Origin: 2-02-FULL-47-50 sp964479045
GTDB lineage: Bacteria > Pseudomonadota > Gammaproteobacteria > Eutrophobiales > Eutrophobiaceae
DNA: 64,000 bases
NCBI GenBank assembly: GCA_964479045.1
Contig: CAYZJI010000003.1
Location: forward strand, 62,001-126,000
Reading direction: 5' to 3'
Shown piece by piece: positions 53,705 through 61,511 of this stretch. A program made the position numbers and the translations under genes. Under the pieces are notes generated by a model that ran no database searches, was not told the DNA's origin, and saw only the letters and a list, made by a program, of their open reading frames with translations. Positions within the stretch are counted from its first letter, which is position 1; every line of letters starts with the position of its first letter.

Positions 53705-55122
53705 AACAGGACACTCACATCCCGCTGACGTCCATGACGGTCCCGGTCCTGGATAAACAAATCCTGATCATTGAGGATGAAGCGGTGTTTGCCCGCGCCG
53801 TGGAAAAACGGTTGAACCGGGCCGGTTATAAAACCCAGATTGCCGGTGATCTGAAAACTGCGGCAGAAAGATATGAAAGCTTCTCACCGGATCTGATTCT
53901 TCTGGATATGCGTTTACCGGATGGGTCCGGACTGGATTTTCTGGCGCAGCTGCGCACCAAACAGAATATCAATACAGCAGTGATCGTCATGTCCGCCTAT
54001 GGAGAACTGGAAGATGCCGTTTCGGCAATGAAACTCGGCGCGTCGGATTATCTGAAGAAGCCGGTAGACCTGGATGAGTTGCTGCTGAATGTGGAAAAGG
54101 TGCTCGACAAGAGCCAGCTCACCCAGAAACTGACCTATTCCACCAAGCGCGAACAACATGCCGCCGAAGGCGTAGAGTTTATCGGTGAATGTGCAGCCAT
54201 CGTTGCGATCCGGAACCAGGTGGATCAGATCTGCCGCCTCACTCGCGCGACCGATGCCATTCCACCCACAGTCATGATCCTGGGTGAAACCGGAACCGGC
54301 AAGGATGTGGTTGCACGTCTCCTGCACGCGCACAGCAAACGCAGTGATAAACCCTTCGTGCATGTGGATTGTGCGTCATTACCGAAAGATTTGATCGAAG
54401 CAGAACTGTTCGGCCATGAAAAAGGCGCCTTCACCAATGCCCATGTTGCACGTACCGGTCTTATAGAGGCGGCTGAAGACGGTACCTTGTTCCTGGATGA
54501 AATCGGCGAACTGCCGCTGGACCTGCAATCGAAATTGCTCGCGGTGCTGGAACGCCGGACCTTGCGGCGTGTAGGCACCACACAGGAGCGCCCTGTGGCA
54601 GCGTGGTTTGTTGCCGCAACCAACCGCAATATCGGTGAGCTCACACAGAAAGGCCAGTTCCGTTCGGATTTGTATTACCGGTTGAATGTATTGAACATTG
54701 CCATGCCGCCACTGCGCGAACGTGGCAAGGATATTTTATTACTGGCGAATCATTTTGCGCAGCAGACGGCGCGCCGTTATGGCTTGCGTAATACGCAATT
54801 CACATCGGATGCTGAACAGTCATTGATGGAATATGCATGGCCGGGCAACGTGCGTGAGATGCGGCATTTACTCGAACGTGTCGTGTTATTGAATGCCGGT
54901 GGTGAACTGAACAGTGGAATGCTGGGATTGCAACCCATCCAGTCCGCACTGAATGAACATACGCCGGCGGACATGGGCGATCTCACACTGAATGCCGCGG
55001 AACTGATGCTGATCAAACAGGCACTGGAGCGCACCAACGGGAATGTTTCAAAAGCGGCGCGCGAACTCGGTACTACGCGCATGGCGTTGCGTTACCGCAT
55101 GAAGAAATATAATTTGTCCTGA
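53701..55122 (+). CDS. NtrC-family sigma-54-dependent response regulator (GAFTNA variant)
   Basis: 473 residues: receiver domain (phosphorylatable Asp69 in LILLDMRLPDGSG), AAA+ domain with Walker A GETGTGKD (195-202) and Walker B EDGTLFLDEIGELP, arginine finger region (LRERGKDI), and Fis-type helix-turn-helix (NVSKAARELGTTRMALRYRMKKY). The sigma-54-contacting loop reads GAFTNA (242-247) where most activators have GAFTGA. It is divergent from and close to a near-consensus sigma-54 promoter of pqqA, its most likely target, though direct control is inferred. Confidence 0.9.
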   Translation: MKQDTHIPLTSMTVPVLDKQILIIEDEAVFARAVEKRLNRAGYKTQIAGDLKTAAERYESFSPDLILLDMRLPDGSGLDFLAQLRTKQNINTAVIVMSAYGELEDAVSAMKLGASDYLKKPVDLDELLLNVEKVLDKSQLTQKLTYSTKREQHAAEGVEFIGECAAIVAIRNQVDQICRLTRATDAIPPTVMILGETGTGKDVVARLLHAHSKRSDKPFVHVDCASLPKDLIEAELFGHEKGAFTNAHVARTGLIEAAEDGTLFLDEIGELPLDLQSKLLAVLERRTLRRVGTTQERPVAAWFVAATNRNIGELTQKGQFRSDLYYRLNVLNIAMPPLRERGKDILLLANHFAQQTARRYGLRNTQFTSDAEQSLMEYAWPGNVREMRHLLERVVLLNAGGELNSGMLGLQPIQSALNEHTPADMGDLTLNAAELMLIKQALERTNGNVSKAARELGTTRMALRYRMKKYNLS

Positions 55123-55127
55123 AATGC

Positions 55128-56462
55128 TCAGTGTAATTTCATGCGCGGTTTGGCTTTGCGCGTCAGGAAATCCGCGATCGATGAGAGTGTGACACGGAAA
55201 AATCCGTGCAGGGCCACCTGATGCATTTTATAAAGCGATATGTACACCAGCCGCGCAATTATCCCTTCAATGAAGACACTGCCCAGCGAGAGTTTGCCGG
55301 CCAGGTTCCCCATCAGACTGCCAATCGTGGAATAACGGCTGAGATTCACCAGCGAGCCATAGTCCGTATAGCGGTATTCGGGTAACGGTTTGCTATTTAA
55401 TCGGCAGTGCATGGATTTCACCAGCATGGCGGCCTGCTGATGTGCGGCTTGTGCACGGGGCGGGACAGTCGATTCACCATCCGGCATAGGGCAGGCGGCA
55501 CAATCCCCAAACGCAAAGATGTTGTCATCACGCGTGGTTTGTAATGTTGTACGCACCACCAGTTGATTGATGCGGTTGGTTTCGAGGCCATCCAGATCTT
55601 TCAGAAAGGGCGGGGCCTGGATGCCGGCCGCCCAGACTTTAATTTCCGCCGGTATGAAACCTCCATCTTCCGTATGGAACCCGTCTTCCGTGGCCTTGAC
55701 GATGCGGCGGCCGGTGAGCACATCGATATTCAGTTTTTTCAGTGAGTCAACGGTGTTCTGGGACAAACGTTCGGGCAGGGCAGGCAGGATGCGATTGGCG
55801 GCTTCGACAATGGTGATCTTCACATCTTTTTCCGGAGAGATGCGATCCAGCCCGAACTCCACCAGTTGCCGGGTGGCTTCATATAGCTCGGCGGACAATT
55901 CCACACCTGTAGCACCGGCACCGGCAATGGCAATGTGCAACTGACCGGGTCGCAGCGGTTCATTCTGGGTATGCGCAGCGGCATATTTACGCAGGATGAG
56001 CTGGTGAAATTTGTCTGCTTCCTGCCGGGTATCCAGAAAGTGGCAGTGTTCCTTCACGCCCGGTATGCCGAAATCATTGGTAGTGCTGCCGACAGCGATA
56101 ATGAGGGTGTCGTATTTGAATACACGCCGGGGAATATATTCCTCACCTTTTTCATCGACGGAAGCCGCCAGGGTGATTTCCTGTTTCGCGCGGTTGAGCC
56201 CGATCATGCGTCCCAGCCGGAACCGGAAATGGTGCCAATGGCCTTGCGCCATGTAACCCACTTCATCTTCATGCGAATTCAGGGAACCGGCAGCCACTTC
56301 ATGCAGCAGGGGTTTCCAGAGATGGGTACGGTTTTCATCGGCCAGAGTAATGACCGCTTTCTTGCGCTTGCCGAGTTTCTGGCCCAGCTTGGTGGCGAGT
56401 TCAAGGCCGCCGGCGCCGCCGCCCACGACAATAATATGATGCAGATCAGACGTTGTATTCAT
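55128..56462 (-). CDS. ndh: Type II NADH dehydrogenase (NDH-2)
   Basis: Single-subunit, non-proton-pumping NADH:quinone oxidoreductase on the inner face of the membrane. Two dinucleotide-binding Rossmann motifs: IIVVGGGAGGLELATKLGQ (FAD, N-terminus) and IAIAGAGATGVELSAELYE (NADH, about 180), with FAD-site IFAFGDCAACP. The C-terminal amphipathic region (about 400-444) should dock to the membrane. 444 residues, close to E. coli Ndh. Convergent, 5 bp from the response-regulator stop. Confidence 0.9.
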   Translation of the reverse strand: MNTTSDLHHIIVVGGGAGGLELATKLGQKLGKRKKAVITLADENRTHLWKPLLHEVAAGSLNSHEDEVGYMAQGHWHHFRFRLGRMIGLNRAKQEITLAASVDEKGEEYIPRRVFKYDTLIIAVGSTTNDFGIPGVKEHCHFLDTRQEADKFHQLILRKYAAAHTQNEPLRPGQLHIAIAGAGATGVELSAELYEATRQLVEFGLDRISPEKDVKITIVEAANRILPALPERLSQNTVDSLKKLNIDVLTGRRIVKATEDGFHTEDGGFIPAEIKVWAAGIQAPPFLKDLDGLETNRINQLVVRTTLQTTRDDNIFAFGDCAACPMPDGESTVPPRAQAAHQQAAMLVKSMHCRLNSKPLPEYRYTDYGSLVNLSRYSTIGSLMGNLAGKLSLGSVFIEGIIARLVYISLYKMHQVALHGFFRVTLSSIADFLTRKAKPRMKLH

Positions 56463-56544
56463 TGAGGAATATCCAGAAAGTCCATGTTTGCGTTTCAGGC
56501 GGTATAATACATCATATATTTATTGTGCTGCAGGAGTAACCCAC

Positions 56545-56808
56545 GTGGATGACAAAACCCGTATTGAACTCGAAGCCGCGGCCTTCCGTGCGCTGGTCGA
56601 GCATCTCAGAAAACACACCGAAGTGCAGAACCTTGATCTAATGAACCTTGCCGGGTTCTGCCGCAACTGCCTGTCCAAATGGTACAAGGCCGCTGCCGAA
56701 GAACGCGGCATCACCATCGACTATGAAGCGGCCCGGGAAATTGTTTATGGCATGCCGTATTCAGAGTGGAAGGACAAGTACCAGAGTGGCGATAAAGTAA
56801 AAATTTGA
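56545..56808 (+). CDS. DUF1244 family protein, GTG start
   Basis: A small conserved protein of 87 residues. GTG 56545 is chosen as start: it lies eight nt after AGGAG (56532-56536) and yields MDDKTRIELEAAAFRALVEHL, the usual family beginning, while the upstream frame has no conserved match. Signature LDLMNLAGFCRNCLSKWYKAA with two cysteines, then YEAAREIVYGMPYSEWK. DUF1244 proteins have no established function. Stands alone, divergent from ndh. Confidence 0.88.
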   Translation: MDDKTRIELEAAAFRALVEHLRKHTEVQNLDLMNLAGFCRNCLSKWYKAAAEERGITIDYEAAREIVYGMPYSEWKDKYQSGDKVKI

Positions 56809-56819
56809 TTGCCATAGTC

Positions 56820-56975
56820 GTCATTCCGGGGGCCGAGTTCAGCGAGGCAACGACCCGTAGGATGTGGGGAATGTCGCAAGAGGACAGGAGTCCGAAGCGA
56901 CCCGGAATCCAGATCAGAAAACATTTATTTGATTTGGGTCCCGGATACGCTCGTTGTGCTCGCGTTCCGGGAAGA
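56820..56975. repeat. Composite palindromic (REP-like) intergenic region
   Basis: GTCATTCCGGG (56820-56830) and CCCGGAATCCAG (56901-56912) form a long-range inverted repeat. A second inverted pair, TCCCGGA (about 56939-56945) and TCCGGGA (56966-56972), follows. The motifs resemble those in the MITE cores (GTCATGCCGGG, GGAATGAC), suggesting a shared family of short palindromic units. It fills most of the 326-bp gap between the DUF1244 and cytochrome b561 genes; the remainder (56976-57134) shows no gene, only the latter's promoter region. Confidence 0.55.
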
Positions 56976-57134
56976 CAGACTGCTCCCGGCATAATTCATG
57001 GCAGATGGTTTGACCCGCCCCGGCAGGCCTGTTGTATACTTTCTCACGCTGGCTTGAGCCGATAAACCGGATTGAACCCTTGCGTTCATGACAGGTCGAT
57101 AAGAACAACTCTATAACGCTCAAAACGATTCCCT

Positions 57135-57683
57135 ATGAAAATCCAAGGCTACAAAAATAATATCGTTATTCTGCACTGGTTAATCGTGATTCTGGTACTG
57201 TTTCTGATAGGCACCGGCTGGTACATGGTCGGGCTGGAGAAAGGCACCCCGGCAGTCAAGCAATTCTATAATCTGCATAAATCCATCGGCCTCATTGCGC
57301 TGGCGCTGGTGGCATTATTGATCAATTTCCGTTTGCGCAATCAACCGCCGGCCCTGCCGGGGAGTCTGCCGGACTGGGAAATCAAGGCCGCAAAAGCCGG
57401 GCACTGGATACTCTATATTTTTCTGATCATCGTGCCGTTAAGCGGATATATCGAATCCAATTTTGCCAAATGGGGTATCCACTTTTTCGGCTTTCACATT
57501 CCCTCATGGGGCCCGGAAAACAAAACGCTCTATGATTTCTTCAACCGCATCCATGTGTATTCATCGAATATTTTTGCCGGATTGATCGCGCTGCATTTTC
57601 TCGCAGCACTGAAACACATGATCAGGAAAACGGGTGTGATGTACCGGATGTTGCCGGAATCAATCCGGCCAGAAAGAAACTAG
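57135..57683 (+). CDS. Cytochrome b561-family membrane protein
   Basis: 182 residues with four transmembrane helices and histidines positioned to bind two haems: H14 (NNIVILHWLIVILVLFLIGTG), NLHKSIGLIALAL, AKAGHWILYIFLIIVPLSGY, and FAGLIALHFLAALKHMI. Ends YRMLPESIRPERN. Likely moves electrons between quinol and a periplasmic acceptor; the partner is not in the window. Its TAG stop (57681-57683) is the first three bases of a MITE-like element. Confidence 0.9.
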   Translation: MKIQGYKNNIVILHWLIVILVLFLIGTGWYMVGLEKGTPAVKQFYNLHKSIGLIALALVALLINFRLRNQPPALPGSLPDWEIKAAKAGHWILYIFLIIVPLSGYIESNFAKWGIHFFGFHIPSWGPENKTLYDFFNRIHVYSSNIFAGLIALHFLAALKHMIRKTGVMYRMLPESIRPERN

Positions 57684-57855
57684 AATCTATCTCAAAATTA
57701 AAAATACTGAACAATTCTAGCTATCCTGTCATGTCGGGCTTGACCCGGCATCCAGTAAATAATTGTTTTGACTGGATTCCGGCTTTCGCCGGAATGACGA
57801 ATTTTTTTAAATCTCAAAATATTCATCTCAACCATCAATTTTGAGAAAGGTTCTA
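57681..57855. mobile_element. MITE-like element, copy 2 (175 bp including flanking TA)
   Basis: Ends TAGAATCTATCTCAAAATT and, on the other strand, TAGAACCTTTCTCAAAATT form 19-bp terminal inverted repeats with three mismatches. Each end begins with TA. The core 57728-57805 matches copy 1 (14831-14908) at 74 of 78 positions and contains two hairpins of ATG(C/T)CGGG/CCCGGCAT and ATTCCGGC/GCCGGAAT type. The element sits between convergent genes and supplies the TAG stop of both: cytochrome b561 on the plus strand and the TraB-like gene on the minus strand. Confidence 0.85.
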
Positions 57856-58806
57856 ATATACCAAACTGATTTTATATCCTTTCTGTTCCAGCATTTTCAA
57901 TAAACCTTTTTCATCCGGCAGATGGGATGCACCGATGGCGATGAATGCGCCGCCTTCCTGCAAATGGGGTTCAATGCGGTCCAGCATGCGTTGGTTGCGG
58001 CCGTAAAGGACCCCTTGCATGAAGCGCTGGAACACCGCTTCATCGTAATGCGGTTCTTCATTGAACAATACGATGCCGGCCAGATCACGGTTCACATACA
58101 TGTCCACCAGATCGCGCGTCTTGCGGATGATCTCCTTATGGTTGCAAACCGTATCGTTCAGAATGATGATTTGATCAGCCAACCCGATTTTATCCAGAAC
58201 GCTGGTGAGCTCCTGCATGGTTTCAATTCCCGTCATGGGTTTGTTGGCCGTCATGGCGATCTGCATCAGCACATTTTCCTGGGTATCGGCCTGTACCGGA
58301 CGTGGCCTCCCGATGATGCTGAAGGCGGCCCACGGTTTCAATTTGGCGAGTTTCTCCGGCGGTATGCCATACTCCGGGATGATTTCTGAAAGTCGATGAT
58401 AGATTTCCGGATCGAGCAGTGTATTCAGATCGGGTTGCGCCGGATCATAAACAGCCTCGTTGAATGTCGCAAAGGCTTCCGGCTCCAGCAGCACTTCCAT
58501 GACCAGCCGTTTGCTTTGTACAAGGGCCAGCCGTACTTGCGGTGGCAGGGAAGTGACCTTCCGATCCTGTGAATGCATGGTGCCGAAGAGATATGATGGA
58601 GACTGACCGTTATCCCCCTCAATTTTCCATAACAAACCCTGTCCGTAAGGTATACTTTCCCGGGATCGTGGGGCAGGATCAACCGGGCTCTCAGTCAGGG
58701 TATAATCCTGACACAGTGCGGGTTGCGGGGACCCCGTATCTGCTGCGAGGGTCTGGCTACCTGTGGCCAGTGTGACCAATAATAATGAAAAGAATAATTT
58801 CAGCAT
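57853..58806 (-). CDS. TraB/GumN family protein, exported
   Basis: 317 residues with a signal peptide (MLKLFFSLLLVTLATGSQTLAAD). Family signatures: SYLFGTMHSQDRKVTSLPP near residue 70, MTGIETMQELTSVLDKI in the middle, and the C-terminal IAIGASHLPDEKGLLKMLEQKGYKI. Related enzymes include Tiki-type and erythromycin esterase-like metalloproteases; the GumN members are often in polysaccharide settings but have no proven role. The stop codon lies within the MITE end. Confidence 0.88.
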   Translation of the reverse strand: MLKLFFSLLLVTLATGSQTLAADTGSPQPALCQDYTLTESPVDPAPRSRESIPYGQGLLWKIEGDNGQSPSYLFGTMHSQDRKVTSLPPQVRLALVQSKRLVMEVLLEPEAFATFNEAVYDPAQPDLNTLLDPEIYHRLSEIIPEYGIPPEKLAKLKPWAAFSIIGRPRPVQADTQENVLMQIAMTANKPMTGIETMQELTSVLDKIGLADQIIILNDTVCNHKEIIRKTRDLVDMYVNRDLAGIVLFNEEPHYDEAVFQRFMQGVLYGRNQRMLDRIEPHLQEGGAFIAIGASHLPDEKGLLKMLEQKGYKISLVY

Positions 58807-58848
58807 AAATTCAGCATCTCAATCCTATACTGCCTTGACCGGCAATAT

Positions 58849-60330
58849 ATGAGTCCAGGGATTACAACTTTGAAAAAAAAGCCATTCAATCATTTGTCTG
58901 ACTGCAAAACTGTGCATGGAGTTCTGGCGGTTTCACTGATGGCATTGGCTGCCTGTGCACCTTATCAGTATGAAGCAAGACCATTGCAAACAAAACAGGT
59001 GGCGGAACAGTTCATGTCCCGGTCACTGGATGAATCCGGCTTGCATGATCATCTACTTGCATATGGTTATCCGGTCAGGCTGTGGCCGATGCAGAACTGG
59101 GACCTGGGCGCACTGACACTGGCAGCATGGTATTTCCATCCCGAGTTGCAGGTGGCGATCGCAGAATATAAACAGTCGAAAGTGCACGCCGCCGTGATCA
59201 ATCCGCGTATCAATCCTGAAGTGGAGATTCCGCTGGAGTATCACAGTGACACAGAAGGCGGCCGTTCGCCGTGGACACTGGGTCTGTTGTTCAATTTCAT
59301 ACTGGAACGCCCAGCCAAACGCGAAGCACGGCAGGCACAGGCCGAGGCTGAGATAAACAGCGCCACTGTCAATATCAATGCCGTTGCGTGGAACATCTAC
59401 AGTCAACTGCGCAGGCAGTATATTAATTATCTGGCGACTTTGCAGACTGAAGAATTGTTGCAAAAACAACTGCAGCTGACCGAAGAGGCCATGCAGTTAT
59501 TGCGGCGGCGTCTGGAACTGGGGCAGGCGAGCGAATTTGAAATCAATACTATGCAGCTTGAAGTGCAACGATTGCGACTCGCGCTCACAAACCAGAAGGT
59601 GAATGTGGTTGAAGCCCGGCATGCTCTGGCCGGCAGTATGGGCGTCCCTGTGGCTGCGCTGGAACACCAGTCATTTAATCTCTCGCGTGAATTGTCATTT
59701 GCCGGTGGAGAGGAATTGAATACTGAACGCTTGCAGGGAATCGCACTGACCCAGCGTCTCGACATACAACAGTCGCTGGCGGACTATGCAGCGCAGGAAG
59801 CCACATTAAAACTCGAAATTGAAAAACAATATCCGGATCTCACCCTTTCACCCGGATTTATTTTTGATCAACATGACAATATCTGGGCTTTGGGCTCCGC
59901 CTGGATATTGCCAATGTTCCAGCCACAGAATCAGGGGCCGATACAGGAAGCCCTTGCTTTACGTGAAACCCGGCAGGCAGAATTTCTTGCCCTGCAGGCA
60001 CGTGTTATTAATGACGTTGATGCCGCCTATGGACGGTTACAGGCACAGCAGACTGCTTTGCAGGAAGCACAGACCTTGCTGGCAGAAGTGGAAGAGCGTT
60101 CCCGGCAGATGCAACGGCAATATGAACTTGGTTATGCGGATCATCTGCAGATCAGCCGGAACCTACTGGAAGCAGCAGCCGTGAAACAGGCTGTGTCCGA
60201 TCTGGAATTTTCTGTCTTGCGTGCAAGAAGTCAATTGGAAGACAGTCTGCATTATCCGCTGTACAGTGAACTGGCATATCGTTTTCTGTTCAATGGGGCG
60301 GAACCAACAAGCATATCTGATCCGGAATGA
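58849..60330 (+). CDS. TolC-like outer-membrane efflux lipoprotein
   Basis: Outer-membrane duct of the tripartite efflux system encoded here. Signal with a lipobox LAAC (Cys36) followed by a mature protein of about 458 residues with two outer-membrane efflux repeats, dominated by heptad-like alpha-barrel segments (LQKQLQLTEEAMQLLRRRLELGQASEFEINTMQLEVQ; RLQAQQTALQEAQTLLAEVEERSRQMQRQYELGYADHLQI). No obvious metal-binding motif. Followed after 4 bp by the adaptor gene. Confidence 0.88.
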   Translation: MSPGITTLKKKPFNHLSDCKTVHGVLAVSLMALAACAPYQYEARPLQTKQVAEQFMSRSLDESGLHDHLLAYGYPVRLWPMQNWDLGALTLAAWYFHPELQVAIAEYKQSKVHAAVINPRINPEVEIPLEYHSDTEGGRSPWTLGLLFNFILERPAKREARQAQAEAEINSATVNINAVAWNIYSQLRRQYINYLATLQTEELLQKQLQLTEEAMQLLRRRLELGQASEFEINTMQLEVQRLRLALTNQKVNVVEARHALAGSMGVPVAALEHQSFNLSRELSFAGGEELNTERLQGIALTQRLDIQQSLADYAAQEATLKLEIEKQYPDLTLSPGFIFDQHDNIWALGSAWILPMFQPQNQGPIQEALALRETRQAEFLALQARVINDVDAAYGRLQAQQTALQEAQTLLAEVEERSRQMQRQYELGYADHLQISRNLLEAAAVKQAVSDLEFSVLRARSQLEDSLHYPLYSELAYRFLFNGAEPTSISDPE

Positions 60331-60334
60331 TGTT

Positions 60335-61405
60335 ATGAGCCCACTTTATAAATTACTTGCCCCGGTTATTTTGATCCTGCTGGTGGCCATGGCTGTTTTC
60401 TATTTTGATAATGGCAAGCTGTTACCTGCAAACACTAATGAATCACAGGCTGGCATGGATGATGACGACGATGATGTTGCTGCAGGCGATCTCCTCTCAG
60501 GCCGGGCAGTAGTGCACATGCCGGAGAACATTCAGGCCGAGGCCAACCTGCAACTGCTGAAACTGGCACGTGCAGAACGGCGCGGCGAAATTCACGCTTA
60601 TGCCCGGGTACTGGACATACAGTCACTGGTCGAGCTGGGTGCGCGTTATCGCGAAAGCGTCACTGAAAAAAGAATGGCCGAAAATGTGACCGCCATTTCC
60701 GGACAGGAGCTTGAGCGGTTGCAGATGTTGCGTAAAGAGGCCTCGAATGTTTCCGAGCGTGAAGTGCAGCAGTCGCGATTGCAATGGCTGTCCAATCAGT
60801 CACTCATGCAGACTGCAGAGGTCAAGCTGGAAAATATCCGCAACCAGATGTTGCAGGGCTGGGGAACGGTGCTGACGGAAGAAATCCTGAACAATACGGC
60901 ACTGGCAGACGATCTGATGCAGCGTCGCTCATTATTATTGCTGGTCACGCTGGAAGGCAAACAACAGCTGCCTGATGACACCGGCAAGATTCTGGTGAAT
61001 GTGCAGGGCAGCCGCGAACAGGCACAGACGGCGCAATACATTTCTCCGGCGGCCTTTGCCGACAACCAGATTTACGGGCAAACCCATTTTTTTCATACGC
61101 CAGCCGATGGCTTGCGGCAGGGGCTGTTTCTGGATGCGTGGATTCCTGAAGGAGATGACAGCCGTGAAGGTGTGTACATTCCGCCTGTTGCAGTCATCTG
61201 GTACGCAGACAAGCCCTGGGTTTATATCAAGACCGGCGCCGATACGTTCAGCCGCCGTGAATTAAAAGACTACACCGTGACCCGCGATGGCTGGTTTGTG
61301 AAAGAAGGATTCTTGCCCGGTGAAGACATTGTTCTGCATGGCGGTCAGATGTTGTTGTCGCAGGAGTTTAGATGGTCGATACCGGATGAGGATAATGATC
61401 CTTGA
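60335..61405 (+). CDS. Periplasmic adaptor (membrane fusion) protein of the RND system
   Basis: 356 residues. The frame extends back to 60221, but ATG 60335 (MSPLYKLLAPVILILLVAM) gives a proper single N-terminal transmembrane anchor and is 4 bp after the TolC-like gene. An acidic stretch MDDDDDD lies just past the anchor. The helical hairpin region (about 110-190) and the beta-barrel/membrane-proximal end (VYIPPVAVIWYADKPWVYIKTGADTFSRREL) match CusB-type adaptors, though identity to any one is not claimed. It links the outer-membrane duct to the pump. Confidence 0.85.
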   Translation: MSPLYKLLAPVILILLVAMAVFYFDNGKLLPANTNESQAGMDDDDDDVAAGDLLSGRAVVHMPENIQAEANLQLLKLARAERRGEIHAYARVLDIQSLVELGARYRESVTEKRMAENVTAISGQELERLQMLRKEASNVSEREVQQSRLQWLSNQSLMQTAEVKLENIRNQMLQGWGTVLTEEILNNTALADDLMQRRSLLLLVTLEGKQQLPDDTGKILVNVQGSREQAQTAQYISPAAFADNQIYGQTHFFHTPADGLRQGLFLDAWIPEGDDSREGVYIPPVAVIWYADKPWVYIKTGADTFSRRELKDYTVTRDGWFVKEGFLPGEDIVLHGGQMLLSQEFRWSIPDEDNDP

Positions 61406-61406
61406 A

Positions 61407-61455
61407 AAACAGTGAATGGTGAATAGTGATTAGTGATTAGTGAATAGTAATAGAT
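61407..61455 (+). repeat. Short imperfect tandem repeat (GTGAATAGTGATTAGTG)
   Basis: The gap between adaptor and pump genes contains a run of 7-8 nt units: GTGAATG, GTGAATA, GTGATTA, GTGATTA, GTGAATA, then TAATAGATG. Such stretches are frequently seen in proteobacterial intergenic DNA. There are no spacers of equal length and no array context, so it is not a CRISPR. Confidence 0.6.
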
Positions 61456-61511
61456 GACATTTGACATTATAAATATCTAATTTCAGCCATGCTTAATTAA
61501 TCACCAATCCC

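Noticed and set aside
60221..60334. A longer N-terminus for the efflux adaptor starting inside the TolC-like gene
   Set aside because: The added segment overlaps 110 nt of the upstream gene and displaces the membrane anchor; ATG 60335 follows the upstream stop directly.
61407..61455. A CRISPR array from GTGAATAG/GTGATTAG repeats
   Set aside because: Units are only 7-8 nt, adjacent, with no spacers, and there are no cas genes.
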